From positions 1 through 7,756 of the forward strand of contig DAOTYX010000161.1 in NCBI GenBank assembly GCA_034434635.1: 7,756 nucleotides of DNA. Direction: 5' to 3'. Shown here piece by piece: positions 1 to 5,655 of the stretch; the first letter of the stretch is position 1; the number at the start of each line of letters is the position of its first letter. A model generated the notes under the pieces. It saw only the letters and a list, made by a program, of their open reading frames with translations. It was not told the origin of the DNA and searched no databases. Source of the DNA: DAOTYX01 sp034434635 (GTDB lineage Bacteria; Chloroflexota; Anaerolineae; B4-G1; DUEL01). The position numbers and the translations under genes were made by a program.

Positions 1-1
1 C

Positions 2-595
2 AACCCCGGCGGGATGATCTGCGAGGACTGTCACACAGCCGACGAGATGCACGGCACGGGCACGCAGGGTGACTTTACCCACCGCTATGACGGCCCGGCC
101 ATGCCCTCCTGCACCCAGGAAGGCTGCCATGAGGATGTGGCCCCTGGGGATGGGATCGCGCAACACGACGAAATCCACCTGCGACGGCTGCAGTGCCAGG
201 TCTGCCACTCGGCGGAGTACAAGAATTGCTACAACTGCCACGTCCAGCTCTCCGAGGAAGGCACGCCCTTCTTCCGCACCGATCCTTCGCAGATGATGGT
301 CATGATCGGGCGCAATCCGATCCAGAACGCAGCGCGGCCGTGGGAGTTTGTCGTGTTGCGGCATGTCCCCGTGGCCCGCGACTCGTTCGCCTTCTACGGG
401 GAAGACCTGCTGCCCAACTTCGATGCCCGGCCCACGTGGACCTATGCCACGCCCCATAACATCCAGCGGGTGACGCCGCAAAACCGCTCCTGCGACGCAT
501 GCCACGGCAATGCGGCGATCTTCCTCACCGAGGAGAACGTGGCCGCCGACGAGCGAGAAGCCAACCGGGACGTCATTGTCTACGAGGTTCCATAA
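2..595 (+). CDS. Multiheme c-type cytochrome, C-terminal part (5' end outside window)
   Basis: The frame is open from the window edge, so the true start is upstream; the first in-frame ATG (position 14) lies inside the protein. Numbering from that ATG, haem-binding motifs are CEDCH (3-7), CTQEGCH (33-39, a CX4CH spacing), CQVCH (61-65), CYNCH (72-76) and CDACH (160-164). At least five covalently bound haems are therefore expected. Other histidines (13, 23, 51, 55, 117, 148) could be distal ligands for bis-His coordination. The visible part has no C-terminal membrane helix. Proteins of this kind are exported and matured in the extracytoplasmic space and carry electrons, but the family (NrfA-, OTR- or c3-like) and electron partners cannot be decided from this fragment. 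A stretch of about 80 residues without haems (77-159) separates the last haem from the first four. No downstream gene in the window is obviously related to it. Confidence 0.85.
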   Translation, partial: NPGGMICEDCHTADEMHGTGTQGDFTHRYDGPAMPSCTQEGCHEDVAPGDGIAQHDEIHLRRLQCQVCHSAEYKNCYNCHVQLSEEGTPFFRTDPSQMMVMIGRNPIQNAARPWEFVVLRHVPVARDSFAFYGEDLLPNFDARPTWTYATPHNIQRVTPQNRSCDACHGNAAIFLTEENVAADEREANRDVIVYEVP

Positions 596-647
596 GTCAT
601 CTGCGTCCGCTCCAACTTCCATACGGCCTTCCGCCTTGTCCATTTGC

Positions 648-673
648 GCGGGCGACCCTGCGGGGTCGCCCGT
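648..673. repeat. GC-rich hairpin, REP-like palindrome
   Basis: The arms GGGCGACCC (650-658) and GGGTCGCCC (663-671) are perfectly complementary around the loop TGCG. One more C-G pair (649/672) and a G-T wobble (648/673) extend the stem. It lies 52 bp past the cytochrome stop. No T-run follows, so it is not a classical intrinsic terminator, though it could slow polymerase or protect the 3' end of the transcript. Similar GC-rich palindromes are common between genes in Chloroflexota genomes (recalled, not checked). Confidence 0.6.
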
Positions 674-760
674 CGCATCCCCATATTCGCCTGTCTTTGT
701 CCCCGCCGACCCGATGACGGCGTCTGGCCTAGGCCCCCTGCTCCACCTGCTCAATCTGCT

Positions 761-892
761 TAGAAGTTACGCAGTTGATTTTTTCGCCACGAATTGCACG
801 AATTTCACGGATGGAGAGAAACGAAAATGCGTGTCCATTCGTGAAATTCGTGGCGAATTTCAAAGGTTTATCTGCCAGCTGCGCAAGTCCTA
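761..892. mobile_element. MITE-like 132-bp near-palindromic element
   Basis: The outer ends form imperfect terminal inverted repeats: TAGAAGTTACGCAGTTG (761-777) against the reverse complement of CAGCTGCGCAAGTCCTA (876-892), 13 of 17 matching. Inside lies a strong stem, 797-815 with 834-852 (19 pairs, one a G-T wobble), around an 18-nt loop. The stem resumes as TTCGC/GCGAA (783-787/853-857) after a 9-nt bulge that duplicates the CACGAATT unit (788-795 and 797-804). It is AT-rich compared with its surroundings. There is no room for a transposase, so it would be non-autonomous. CACGAATT-type palindromes are, from memory, dispersed in several bacterial phyla. No clear target-site duplication is visible. 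It could equally be a REP-type repeat that folds as RNA. Confidence 0.6.
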
Positions 893-906
893 CTGCTGAT
901 ACTCTC

Positions 907-935
907 TTGTCATCTTTATCCTTCTACTGTATACT
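907..935 (+). promoter_or_regulatory. Sigma70-type promoter for the acd-eno-pyk cluster
   Basis: TTGTCA (907-912) and TATACT (930-935) each match consensus at five of six positions and are separated by an ideal 17-bp spacer. Transcription would start near 942, giving a short leader of about 18 nt before the ATG at 960, just long enough for the AGGTG ribosome site at 951-955. It lies 14 bp beyond the end of the MITE-like element, so the core promoter is not part of that repeat. No other convincing promoter was seen before the end of pyk. Confidence 0.65.
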
Positions 936-959
936 CAATGGCGACCCATCAGGTGCCTT

Positions 960-3071
960 ATGCTAGAAGCCTTCTTTCGTCCATCCTCCGTCGCCGTCAT
1001 CGGCGCGTCACGCGATCCCGAGAAACTGGGGTACGCGGTCCTGTCCAACCTGAAGGACGCGGGTTTCCCAGGTCAACTCTACCCCATCAATCCGCAGGCG
1101 GATGAGATCCTCGGCCTGCGCGCCTACGCCAGCGTGTTAGATGTCCCCGGCCCGGTGGACCTGGCGGTGCTGGTGATCCCCTACCCGCGGGTGCCGCCCG
1201 CGCTGGAGGAGTGCGGAAAGAAGGGGGTTCCAGCGGCGGTGGTCATCAGCGCGGGCTTTCGTGAGGCCGGGCGGGAAGGTTTGGAGCGGGAGCGCGAACT
1301 GATCGAGATCGCTCGTCGCTACCACATCCGCCTGGTCGGCCCTAACTGTCTGGGGGTGATTGACACCCAAACCCCTCTCAATGCCACCTTTGCCGCCGGC
1401 ATGCCTCCCTCTGGCCCCATCGCCTTCATGTCCCAGTCCGGCGCGCTGGGCACCGCCGTGCTCGACATGGCAATGGCAGGACGGATCGGCTTCTCCCGCT
1501 TCGTCAGCCTGGGCAACAAGGCGGATGTGAACGAAGTGGACCTGCTGGAGGCCTGGGCGGACGATCCCGATTCGCGGGTGATCCTGGCCTACATCGAAGG
1601 GGTGTCCGACGGGCAGCGCTTCATGGAGACCGCCCGTCAGGTGACGCGCAAGAAGCCGGTCGTGGCAGTGAAATCTGGGGTGACCCGCTCCGGGTCGCGT
1701 GCGGTCTCGTCTCACACCGGTAGCCTGGCCGGTTCCGAGGCCGCCTATCGCGCCGCCTTCGCTCAGGCCGGCGTGGTCCGTGCCGAGTCCATGGAGTACC
1801 TCTTCGACGCGGCGCTGGCCTTCGCCTATCAGCCGCTGCCAGCGGGCGACCGGGTGGCCATCGTCACCAACGCTGGCGGCCCCGGCATCCTGGCCACCGA
1901 TGCGCTGGAGCGGGCCGGACTGCAGATGGCGCGTCTGAAGCCGGAGACCATCGAAGCATTGATGGCCGACCTGCCCGGCGCGGCCTCGGCGGCCAACCCG
2001 GTGGACGTGCTGGGAGACGCCCTGGCCGACCGCTACGAGCATGCGCTGCGGCTGGTGCTGGAGGACCCGTCGGTGGACGCGGTGATCGTCATCGTCACCC
2101 CGCAGGCGATGACGCAGATCGAGCAGACGGCCGAGGCGGTGGGGCAGGTAGCGCAGGGGGTGGACAAGCCGATCTTTGGCTGTTTCATGGGCGAGGCACG
2201 CATCGAAGCCGGGGTGAAGGTGCTGCGACGATACGGCGTGCCGAACTATCCCTTCCCGGAGCGGGCGGCGGCGGCGTTGGCGGGGATGGTGGGCTATTCT
2301 CGCGAGCGGGAGCGTAGGATCTATCCGCCGACACAGTTCGCGGTGGACGCTGCGGCCGTCCGGCGCACGTTCGACCAGGCGCGGAGTGAGGGACGGGTGA
2401 GCCTGGGGGATGCTGAGGCGCGGGCGATCCTGGAGGCGTACGGGTTCCCCGTGCCCCCCTCCCGCCTGGCTTCTACCGCTGACGAGGCGGTTGCTGCCGC
2501 CGAGGAGATGGGCTACCCGGTGGTGCTCAAGGTCGCCTCGCCGGACATCCTGCACAAGACCGATGTGGGCGGGGTGAAACTGAACCTGCGCTCGCCCAAC
2601 GACGTGCGCGACGCGTTCGACCTCATCGTCTACCGGGCCACCCGCTACCTGCCCGAAGCGCGTATCTGGGGCTGTCTGGTGCAGAAGATGGTCCCAGCAG
2701 GCCGTGAGGTGCTCACCGGCATGAGCCGCGACCCGCAGTTCGGCCCGTTGGTCGCCTTCGGGTTGGGCGGCATCTACGTCGAGGCGCTCAAGGACGTCGT
2801 CTTCCGCGTCGCGCCGTTCAGCCGCCACGAGGCGGAGGAGATGATCCGCGAGATCCGCGCCTATCCGTTGCTGGAGGGCGTGCGCGGCGAGCCGCCCGCC
2901 GATCACGAGGCGATGGCGGACGCGCTCTGTCGGGTTAGCCAGTTAGTCACCGACTTCCCCGAGATCGTCGAACTGGATATCAACCCACTGATGGTCTTTG
3001 AGGAAGGGCGTGGGGCGGTGGCCCTGGACATGCGGCTGGTCCTGACCACTGGCGCGGGGAATGAGCATTAG
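960..3071 (+). CDS. acdAB: ADP-forming acetate-CoA ligase (alpha-beta fusion)
   Basis: Catalyses acyl-CoA + ADP + Pi to acid + CoA + ATP, the one-step acetate-forming reaction that conserves energy in archaea and some anaerobic bacteria. The 703 residues fit a fused alpha-beta enzyme. Residues 1-130 are a Rossmann CoA-binding domain (AVIGASRDP at 12-20). About 150-460 is the succinyl-CoA-ligase-like region, where His252 in SHTGS is the expected phosphohistidine. About 480-700 is the ATP-grasp domain, with LKVASPDILHKTDVGGV (523-539), FGLGG (600-604) and ELDINPL (671-677). His532 falls where a second relay histidine has been proposed in archaeal beta subunits. The N-terminus MLEAFFRPSSVAVIGAS is typical, and AGGTG (951-955) supports the ATG, with a slightly short 4-nt spacing. 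It is the first gene of the cluster. Substrate choice (acetate, propionate or branched acids) cannot be read from the sequence. The symbol denotes the fused architecture and is not a verified orthologue name. Confidence 0.92.
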   Translation: MLEAFFRPSSVAVIGASRDPEKLGYAVLSNLKDAGFPGQLYPINPQADEILGLRAYASVLDVPGPVDLAVLVIPYPRVPPALEECGKKGVPAAVVISAGFREAGREGLERERELIEIARRYHIRLVGPNCLGVIDTQTPLNATFAAGMPPSGPIAFMSQSGALGTAVLDMAMAGRIGFSRFVSLGNKADVNEVDLLEAWADDPDSRVILAYIEGVSDGQRFMETARQVTRKKPVVAVKSGVTRSGSRAVSSHTGSLAGSEAAYRAAFAQAGVVRAESMEYLFDAALAFAYQPLPAGDRVAIVTNAGGPGILATDALERAGLQMARLKPETIEALMADLPGAASAANPVDVLGDALADRYEHALRLVLEDPSVDAVIVIVTPQAMTQIEQTAEAVGQVAQGVDKPIFGCFMGEARIEAGVKVLRRYGVPNYPFPERAAAALAGMVGYSRERERRIYPPTQFAVDAAAVRRTFDQARSEGRVSLGDAEARAILEAYGFPVPPSRLASTADEAVAAAEEMGYPVVLKVASPDILHKTDVGGVKLNLRSPNDVRDAFDLIVYRATRYLPEARIWGCLVQKMVPAGREVLTGMSRDPQFGPLVAFGLGGIYVEALKDVVFRVAPFSRHEAEEMIREIRAYPLLEGVRGEPPADHEAMADALCRVSQLVTDFPEIVELDINPLMVFEEGRGAVALDMRLVLTTGAGNEH

Positions 3072-3093
3072 CGTAGTGCCCAACGATCTGCCA

Positions 3094-3120
3094 CCCGGCG
3101 ACCGGGCGGTTTCAACCGCC
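3094..3120. repeat. Overlapping alternative hairpins in the acd-DRTGG gap
   Basis: CCCGG-CGA-CCGGG (3094-3106) and GGCGGTT-TC-AACCGCC (3105-3120) are both perfect inverted repeats. They overlap by two bases, so at full length only one can form at a time. No T-run follows, and the next gene's ribosome site AGAGGAG (3136-3142) lies 15 nt downstream. It may be a REP-like palindrome or an mRNA processing or stability element within the operon. Confidence 0.45.
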
Positions 3121-3149
3121 AGCCTGAGCCGCTACAGAGGAGCAATAGC

Positions 3150-4229
3150 ATGAAGGCCCTGTATGTCACGTCTGTGCAAACCTTCTCCGGCAAGACAGCG
3201 ATCTGCGCCGCGCTGGGACGGCGCTTGCAGAGGGATGGCTACCGTGTCGGCTACTTCAAGCCTCTCTCCACGCAGCCGTGGGAACCGATCCCCGGCCACG
3301 TGGCCGATGCAGACGCCGATTTCGTCCGGCAGGTGTTGGGGTTGACCGAGCCGCCGGAGGCGTTGGTGGGCCTGGTGCTCACCCCCGTGCTGCTTCAGGA
3401 GGCGCTGTGCGGTTGCTCCGCCCGCGACCTGATGAGGGACATCCGCGTCGCCTATGAGCAAGTCGCCCTGGGGAAAGAGGTGGTGCTTCTCGAGGGTGGG
3501 GCCTCCCTGCGCGAGGGGGTGGGCATCGGCCTGGGGCCGCTGGACGTGGCCGAGGCGCTGGATGTGCCGGTGCTGGCGGTGGTCCGTTTCTACAATGAAA
3601 TGGGGTTGGTGGATGACTGTATGGTGGCGCAGTTGCGCCTGAAGCAGCGGCTCTTGGGCGTGTTGATCAACGCCGTGCCTGACTCTGCCCGTGGCTATAT
3701 CCAGGACGTGGCCCGTCCGTGCCTGGAGAGGCGCGGCGTCCCGGTGATGGGAGTCCTGCCGTGCCGGGAGGACCTGCAGGCGATCAGTGTGGGGGAACTG
3801 GCGCAGCTCCTGAAGGCGGAGTTCCTCACCCTGCCTGACCGGGCGGATGTGCTGGTGCAACAACTGGTGGTGGGGGCGATGAGCGTGGAGCAGGCGCTGC
3901 CGCGGCTGCGGCGCATCGCCGGCAGCAAAGCGGTCATCACCGGCGGCGACCGCGCTGACATCCAGCTGGCTGCTCTGGAGACCGCTACCGCCTGCCTGGT
4001 CCTTACCGGTCACTTGCGGCCGCAGCCCGAGGTGCTCCGCCGCGCCGAGGAGTTGGGCGTGCCGGTGCTGCTGGCGCGTCAGAATACGATGGAGGTCGTG
4101 GAGGCCGTGGAGCGCGTCTTCGGCAAGACCCGCCTGGGCCAGCGGCAGAAACTGGAACGCTTCGAGGCGCTGATGGCCGAGCACTGCGATTTCGACCGGT
4201 TGTATCGGGAGATGGGGTTGGGGAGGTAG
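3150..4229 (+). CDS. Stand-alone BioD-like/DRTGG 'phosphotransacetylase family' protein
   Basis: Matches the non-catalytic N-terminal half of long phosphotransacetylases: a BioD/CobQ-like P-loop domain followed by a DRTGG domain, with no catalytic PTA_PTB domain. At 359 residues the length is normal for the stand-alone form. Residues 1-200 show the P-loop-like TSVQTFSGKTAICAALG (7-23), GYFKPLS (34-40) and VVLLEGG (111-117). Residues about 230-330 are the DRTGG-type domain, with VVGAMSVEQAL (240-250), VITGGDRADIQLAALE (262-277) and LGVPVLLA (302-309). In E. coli Pta the equivalent region is involved in allosteric control by metabolites. Here it follows the ADP-forming ligase, an enzyme that replaces Pta-Ack, so a regulatory or partner role for that ligase is inferred. 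It should not be annotated as a phosphotransacetylase enzyme. AGAGGAG (3136-3142), 7 nt before the ATG, fixes the start. A role in CobQ/BioD-type ligation cannot be excluded but is unlikely. Confidence 0.85.
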   Translation: MKALYVTSVQTFSGKTAICAALGRRLQRDGYRVGYFKPLSTQPWEPIPGHVADADADFVRQVLGLTEPPEALVGLVLTPVLLQEALCGCSARDLMRDIRVAYEQVALGKEVVLLEGGASLREGVGIGLGPLDVAEALDVPVLAVVRFYNEMGLVDDCMVAQLRLKQRLLGVLINAVPDSARGYIQDVARPCLERRGVPVMGVLPCREDLQAISVGELAQLLKAEFLTLPDRADVLVQQLVVGAMSVEQALPRLRRIAGSKAVITGGDRADIQLAALETATACLVLTGHLRPQPEVLRRAEELGVPVLLARQNTMEVVEAVERVFGKTRLGQRQKLERFEALMAEHCDFDRLYREMGLGR

Positions 4230-4231
4230 AA

Positions 4232-4263
4232 GACGCGGGGACACGAAGAAGCGGAGATACGGA
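4232..4263 (+). repeat. Degenerate 16-nt tandem duplication before eno
   Basis: GACGCGGGGACACGAA (4232-4247) is followed directly by GAAGCGGAGATACGGA (4248-4263), 12 of 16 identical. The tract starts two bases after the upstream stop codon and is purine-rich. Related purine-rich tandem spacers occur in Chloroflexota genomes (from memory). No function is evident, and chance similarity in a purine-rich stretch remains possible. Confidence 0.35.
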
Positions 4264-4274
4264 TTTTCCGACAA

Positions 4275-4281
4275 AGGGGGT
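4275..4281 (+). promoter_or_regulatory. Ribosome binding site of eno
   Basis: The run AGGGGGT ends 7 nt before the ATG at 4289, a workable Shine-Dalgarno distance. For the second in-frame ATG at 4301 the nearest purine run, ACAGAGG (4294-4300), abuts the codon with no spacer, and AAGCAGG (ending 4288) is 12 nt away. Spacing therefore favours 4289, although family N-termini fit 4301 as well. Confidence 0.5.
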
Positions 4282-4288
4282 AAGCAGG

Positions 4289-5596
4289 ATGCGACAGAGG
4301 ATGGATACTACTATTGAAGATGTCGTCGCGCGCGAGATTCTGGACTCGCGCGGCAATCCGACCATCGAGGTCGAGGTGACGCTGGCGGACGGGACGTGGG
4401 CGCGGGCGGCGATCCCATCGGGCGCCTCCACCGGCGTCCACGAGGCATTGGAACTGCGCGATGGCAAGCCCGACCGCTACGGTGGCAAGGGGGTGCAACA
4501 GGCGGTGGAGAATGTCAATACCGTCATCGCCGAAATGCTCACCGGCCTTGATGCCACCGACCAGCGGGGCATTGATTCCCTGCTGATCGAGATGGACGGT
4601 ACGCCCAATAAGGAGCGGCTGGGGGCCAACGCGATCCTCGGCGCCTCCCTGGCCGTGGCCCGCGCCGCCGCCAGTGCCTTGGGTCTCCCGCTCTACCGCT
4701 ACATCGGCGGGGTCCACGCTCGCGTGCTGCCCGTGCCGATGATGAACATCCTCAACGGCGGCAAGCACGCCGTGGATGGCCCTGACCTGCAGGAGTTCAT
4801 GATTGTGCCGATCGGTGCGCCGAACTTCGCGGAGGGGTTGCGGTGGGGCAGCGAGGTCTACCACGCCCTCAGCAAGGTGCTGAAGGCGCGGGGCTATCCC
4901 ACTACTGTCGGCGACGAGGGGGGCTTTGCCCCCAGCCTGAAGGCCAACGTCGAGGCCGTGGAGCTCATCCTGGAGGCCATCGGCAAGGCTGGTTACACCC
5001 CTGGCCAGGATCTCTGCGTCGCTCTCGATCCCGCCGCCAGCGAGTTCTACGAGGACGGTCGGTATGTGCTGAAGAAAGAAGGGCGCACCCTGACCGGCGC
5101 GGAGATGGTGGACTTCTACGCCGGATGGGTGGACCAGTACCCCATCTTCAGCCTCGAGGACGGACTGGCACAGGATGACTGGGAATCGTGGCAGTTGATG
5201 ACCGCGCGGCTCGGCGAGCGCATCCAGATCGTGGGGGATGACCTGCTGGTGACCAACGTCGGGCGGGTGGGGCGGGCCATTCGGGAGCGCTCCTGTAACG
5301 CGCTGCTGTGCAAGGTCAACCAGATCGGCACCCTCACCGAGGCCATCGCGGCGGTAGAGATGGCCCAGCGGGCCGGCTGGGGCGTGGTCGTCTCCCACCG
5401 CTCAGGCGAGACAGAGGATGCCTTCATCGCCGACCTGGCGGTGGCGCTGAACACCGGCCAGATCAAGACCGGCGCCCCCTGTCGCGCCGAGCGGGTGGCC
5501 AAATACAACCAGTTGCTGCGCATCGAGGAGGAACTGGGGGAGCGGGCAGAATACGCTGGCTTGAAGGCTTTCGCCCACGTTCCCCGCTGGGCCTGA
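4289..5596 (+). CDS. eno: Enolase (phosphopyruvate hydratase)
   Basis: Converts 2-phosphoglycerate to phosphoenolpyruvate in the cytoplasm, as a Mg2+-dependent enzyme of glycolysis and gluconeogenesis. The whole 435-residue family is present: ILDSRGNPTIEVEV (17-30), GASTG (45-49), LGANAILGASLAVA (111-124), MMNILNGGKHA (151-161) and the VGDEGG loop with catalytic acid/base Glu210. Mg ligands are Asp247 (ALDP), Glu290 (FSLEDG) and Asp317 (VGDD). Catalytic Lys342 lies in CKVNQIGT, the substrate loop is SHRSGETED (369-377), and Lys393 lies in IKTG. All active-site residues are intact. The annotated ATG gives MRQRMDTTIED; the internal ATG at 4301 would give MDTTIED, a common family start, so the first four residues are uncertain. 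The gene sits 59 bp after the DRTGG gene and 59 bp before pyk, immediately upstream of the enzyme that uses its product. Confidence 0.97.
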   Translation: MRQRMDTTIEDVVAREILDSRGNPTIEVEVTLADGTWARAAIPSGASTGVHEALELRDGKPDRYGGKGVQQAVENVNTVIAEMLTGLDATDQRGIDSLLIEMDGTPNKERLGANAILGASLAVARAAASALGLPLYRYIGGVHARVLPVPMMNILNGGKHAVDGPDLQEFMIVPIGAPNFAEGLRWGSEVYHALSKVLKARGYPTTVGDEGGFAPSLKANVEAVELILEAIGKAGYTPGQDLCVALDPAASEFYEDGRYVLKKEGRTLTGAEMVDFYAGWVDQYPIFSLEDGLAQDDWESWQLMTARLGERIQIVGDDLLVTNVGRVGRAIRERSCNALLCKVNQIGTLTEAIAAVEMAQRAGWGVVVSHRSGETEDAFIADLAVALNTGQIKTGAPCRAERVAKYNQLLRIEEELGERAEYAGLKAFAHVPRWA

Positions 5597-5646
5597 GGGT
5601 GAAGGACAGTACATAGGGCGGGTTGGCGGCCTGTTCCGTTATTGTT

Positions 5647-5651
5647 GAGGA
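5647..5651 (+). promoter_or_regulatory. Ribosome binding site that sets the pyk start at 5656
   Basis: GAGGA lies 4 nt before the ATG at 5656, whose product begins with the canonical MPRTKIVCTIGPAS. The frame also opens at a TTG (5623), but that codon has no comparable ribosome site and would add 11 residues not typical of the family. Confidence 0.7.
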
Positions 5652-5655
5652 AACG

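Noticed and set aside
648..673. Intrinsic terminator for the cytochrome gene
   Set aside because: The stem is strong but no T-run follows, so it was listed only as a palindrome.
510..899. Frame of 129 codons across the gene-free region after the cytochrome
   Set aside because: It begins inside the cytochrome gene in another frame and its C-terminal half is a translation of the palindromic element. No ribosome site or conserved motif.
1137..2906. Long open frame (589 codons) on the minus strand opposite the acetate-CoA ligase
   Set aside because: It lies wholly antisense to a clearly recognised gene. Its translation is rich in His, Arg and Gln with no family motif, typical of a shadow frame in GC-rich DNA.
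3097..3103. GGCGACC heptamer seen at 651, 940 and 3097 as a possible intergenic regulatory motif
   Set aside because: The same heptamer also occurs in coding DNA where it encodes Gly-Asp residues, so in GC-rich DNA it is probably chance.
3150..4229. Catalytic phosphotransacetylase (pta) or dethiobiotin synthetase (bioD)
   Set aside because: The catalytic PTA_PTB domain is absent. The C-terminal DRTGG domain and the context do not fit a biotin enzyme.
3132..4274. Minus-strand frame of 380 codons opposite the DRTGG gene
   Set aside because: Antisense shadow with a His/Gln-rich translation and no ribosome site or domain.
4079..5398. Minus-strand frame of 439 codons opposite enolase
   Set aside because: Antisense to an intact enolase with every catalytic residue present; low-complexity composition and no recognisable motif.
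5604..5637. Terminator or hairpin between eno and pyk
   Set aside because: GGACAG and CTGTTCC pair only with a bulge around a loop of over 20 nt, and no T-run follows directly; too weak.
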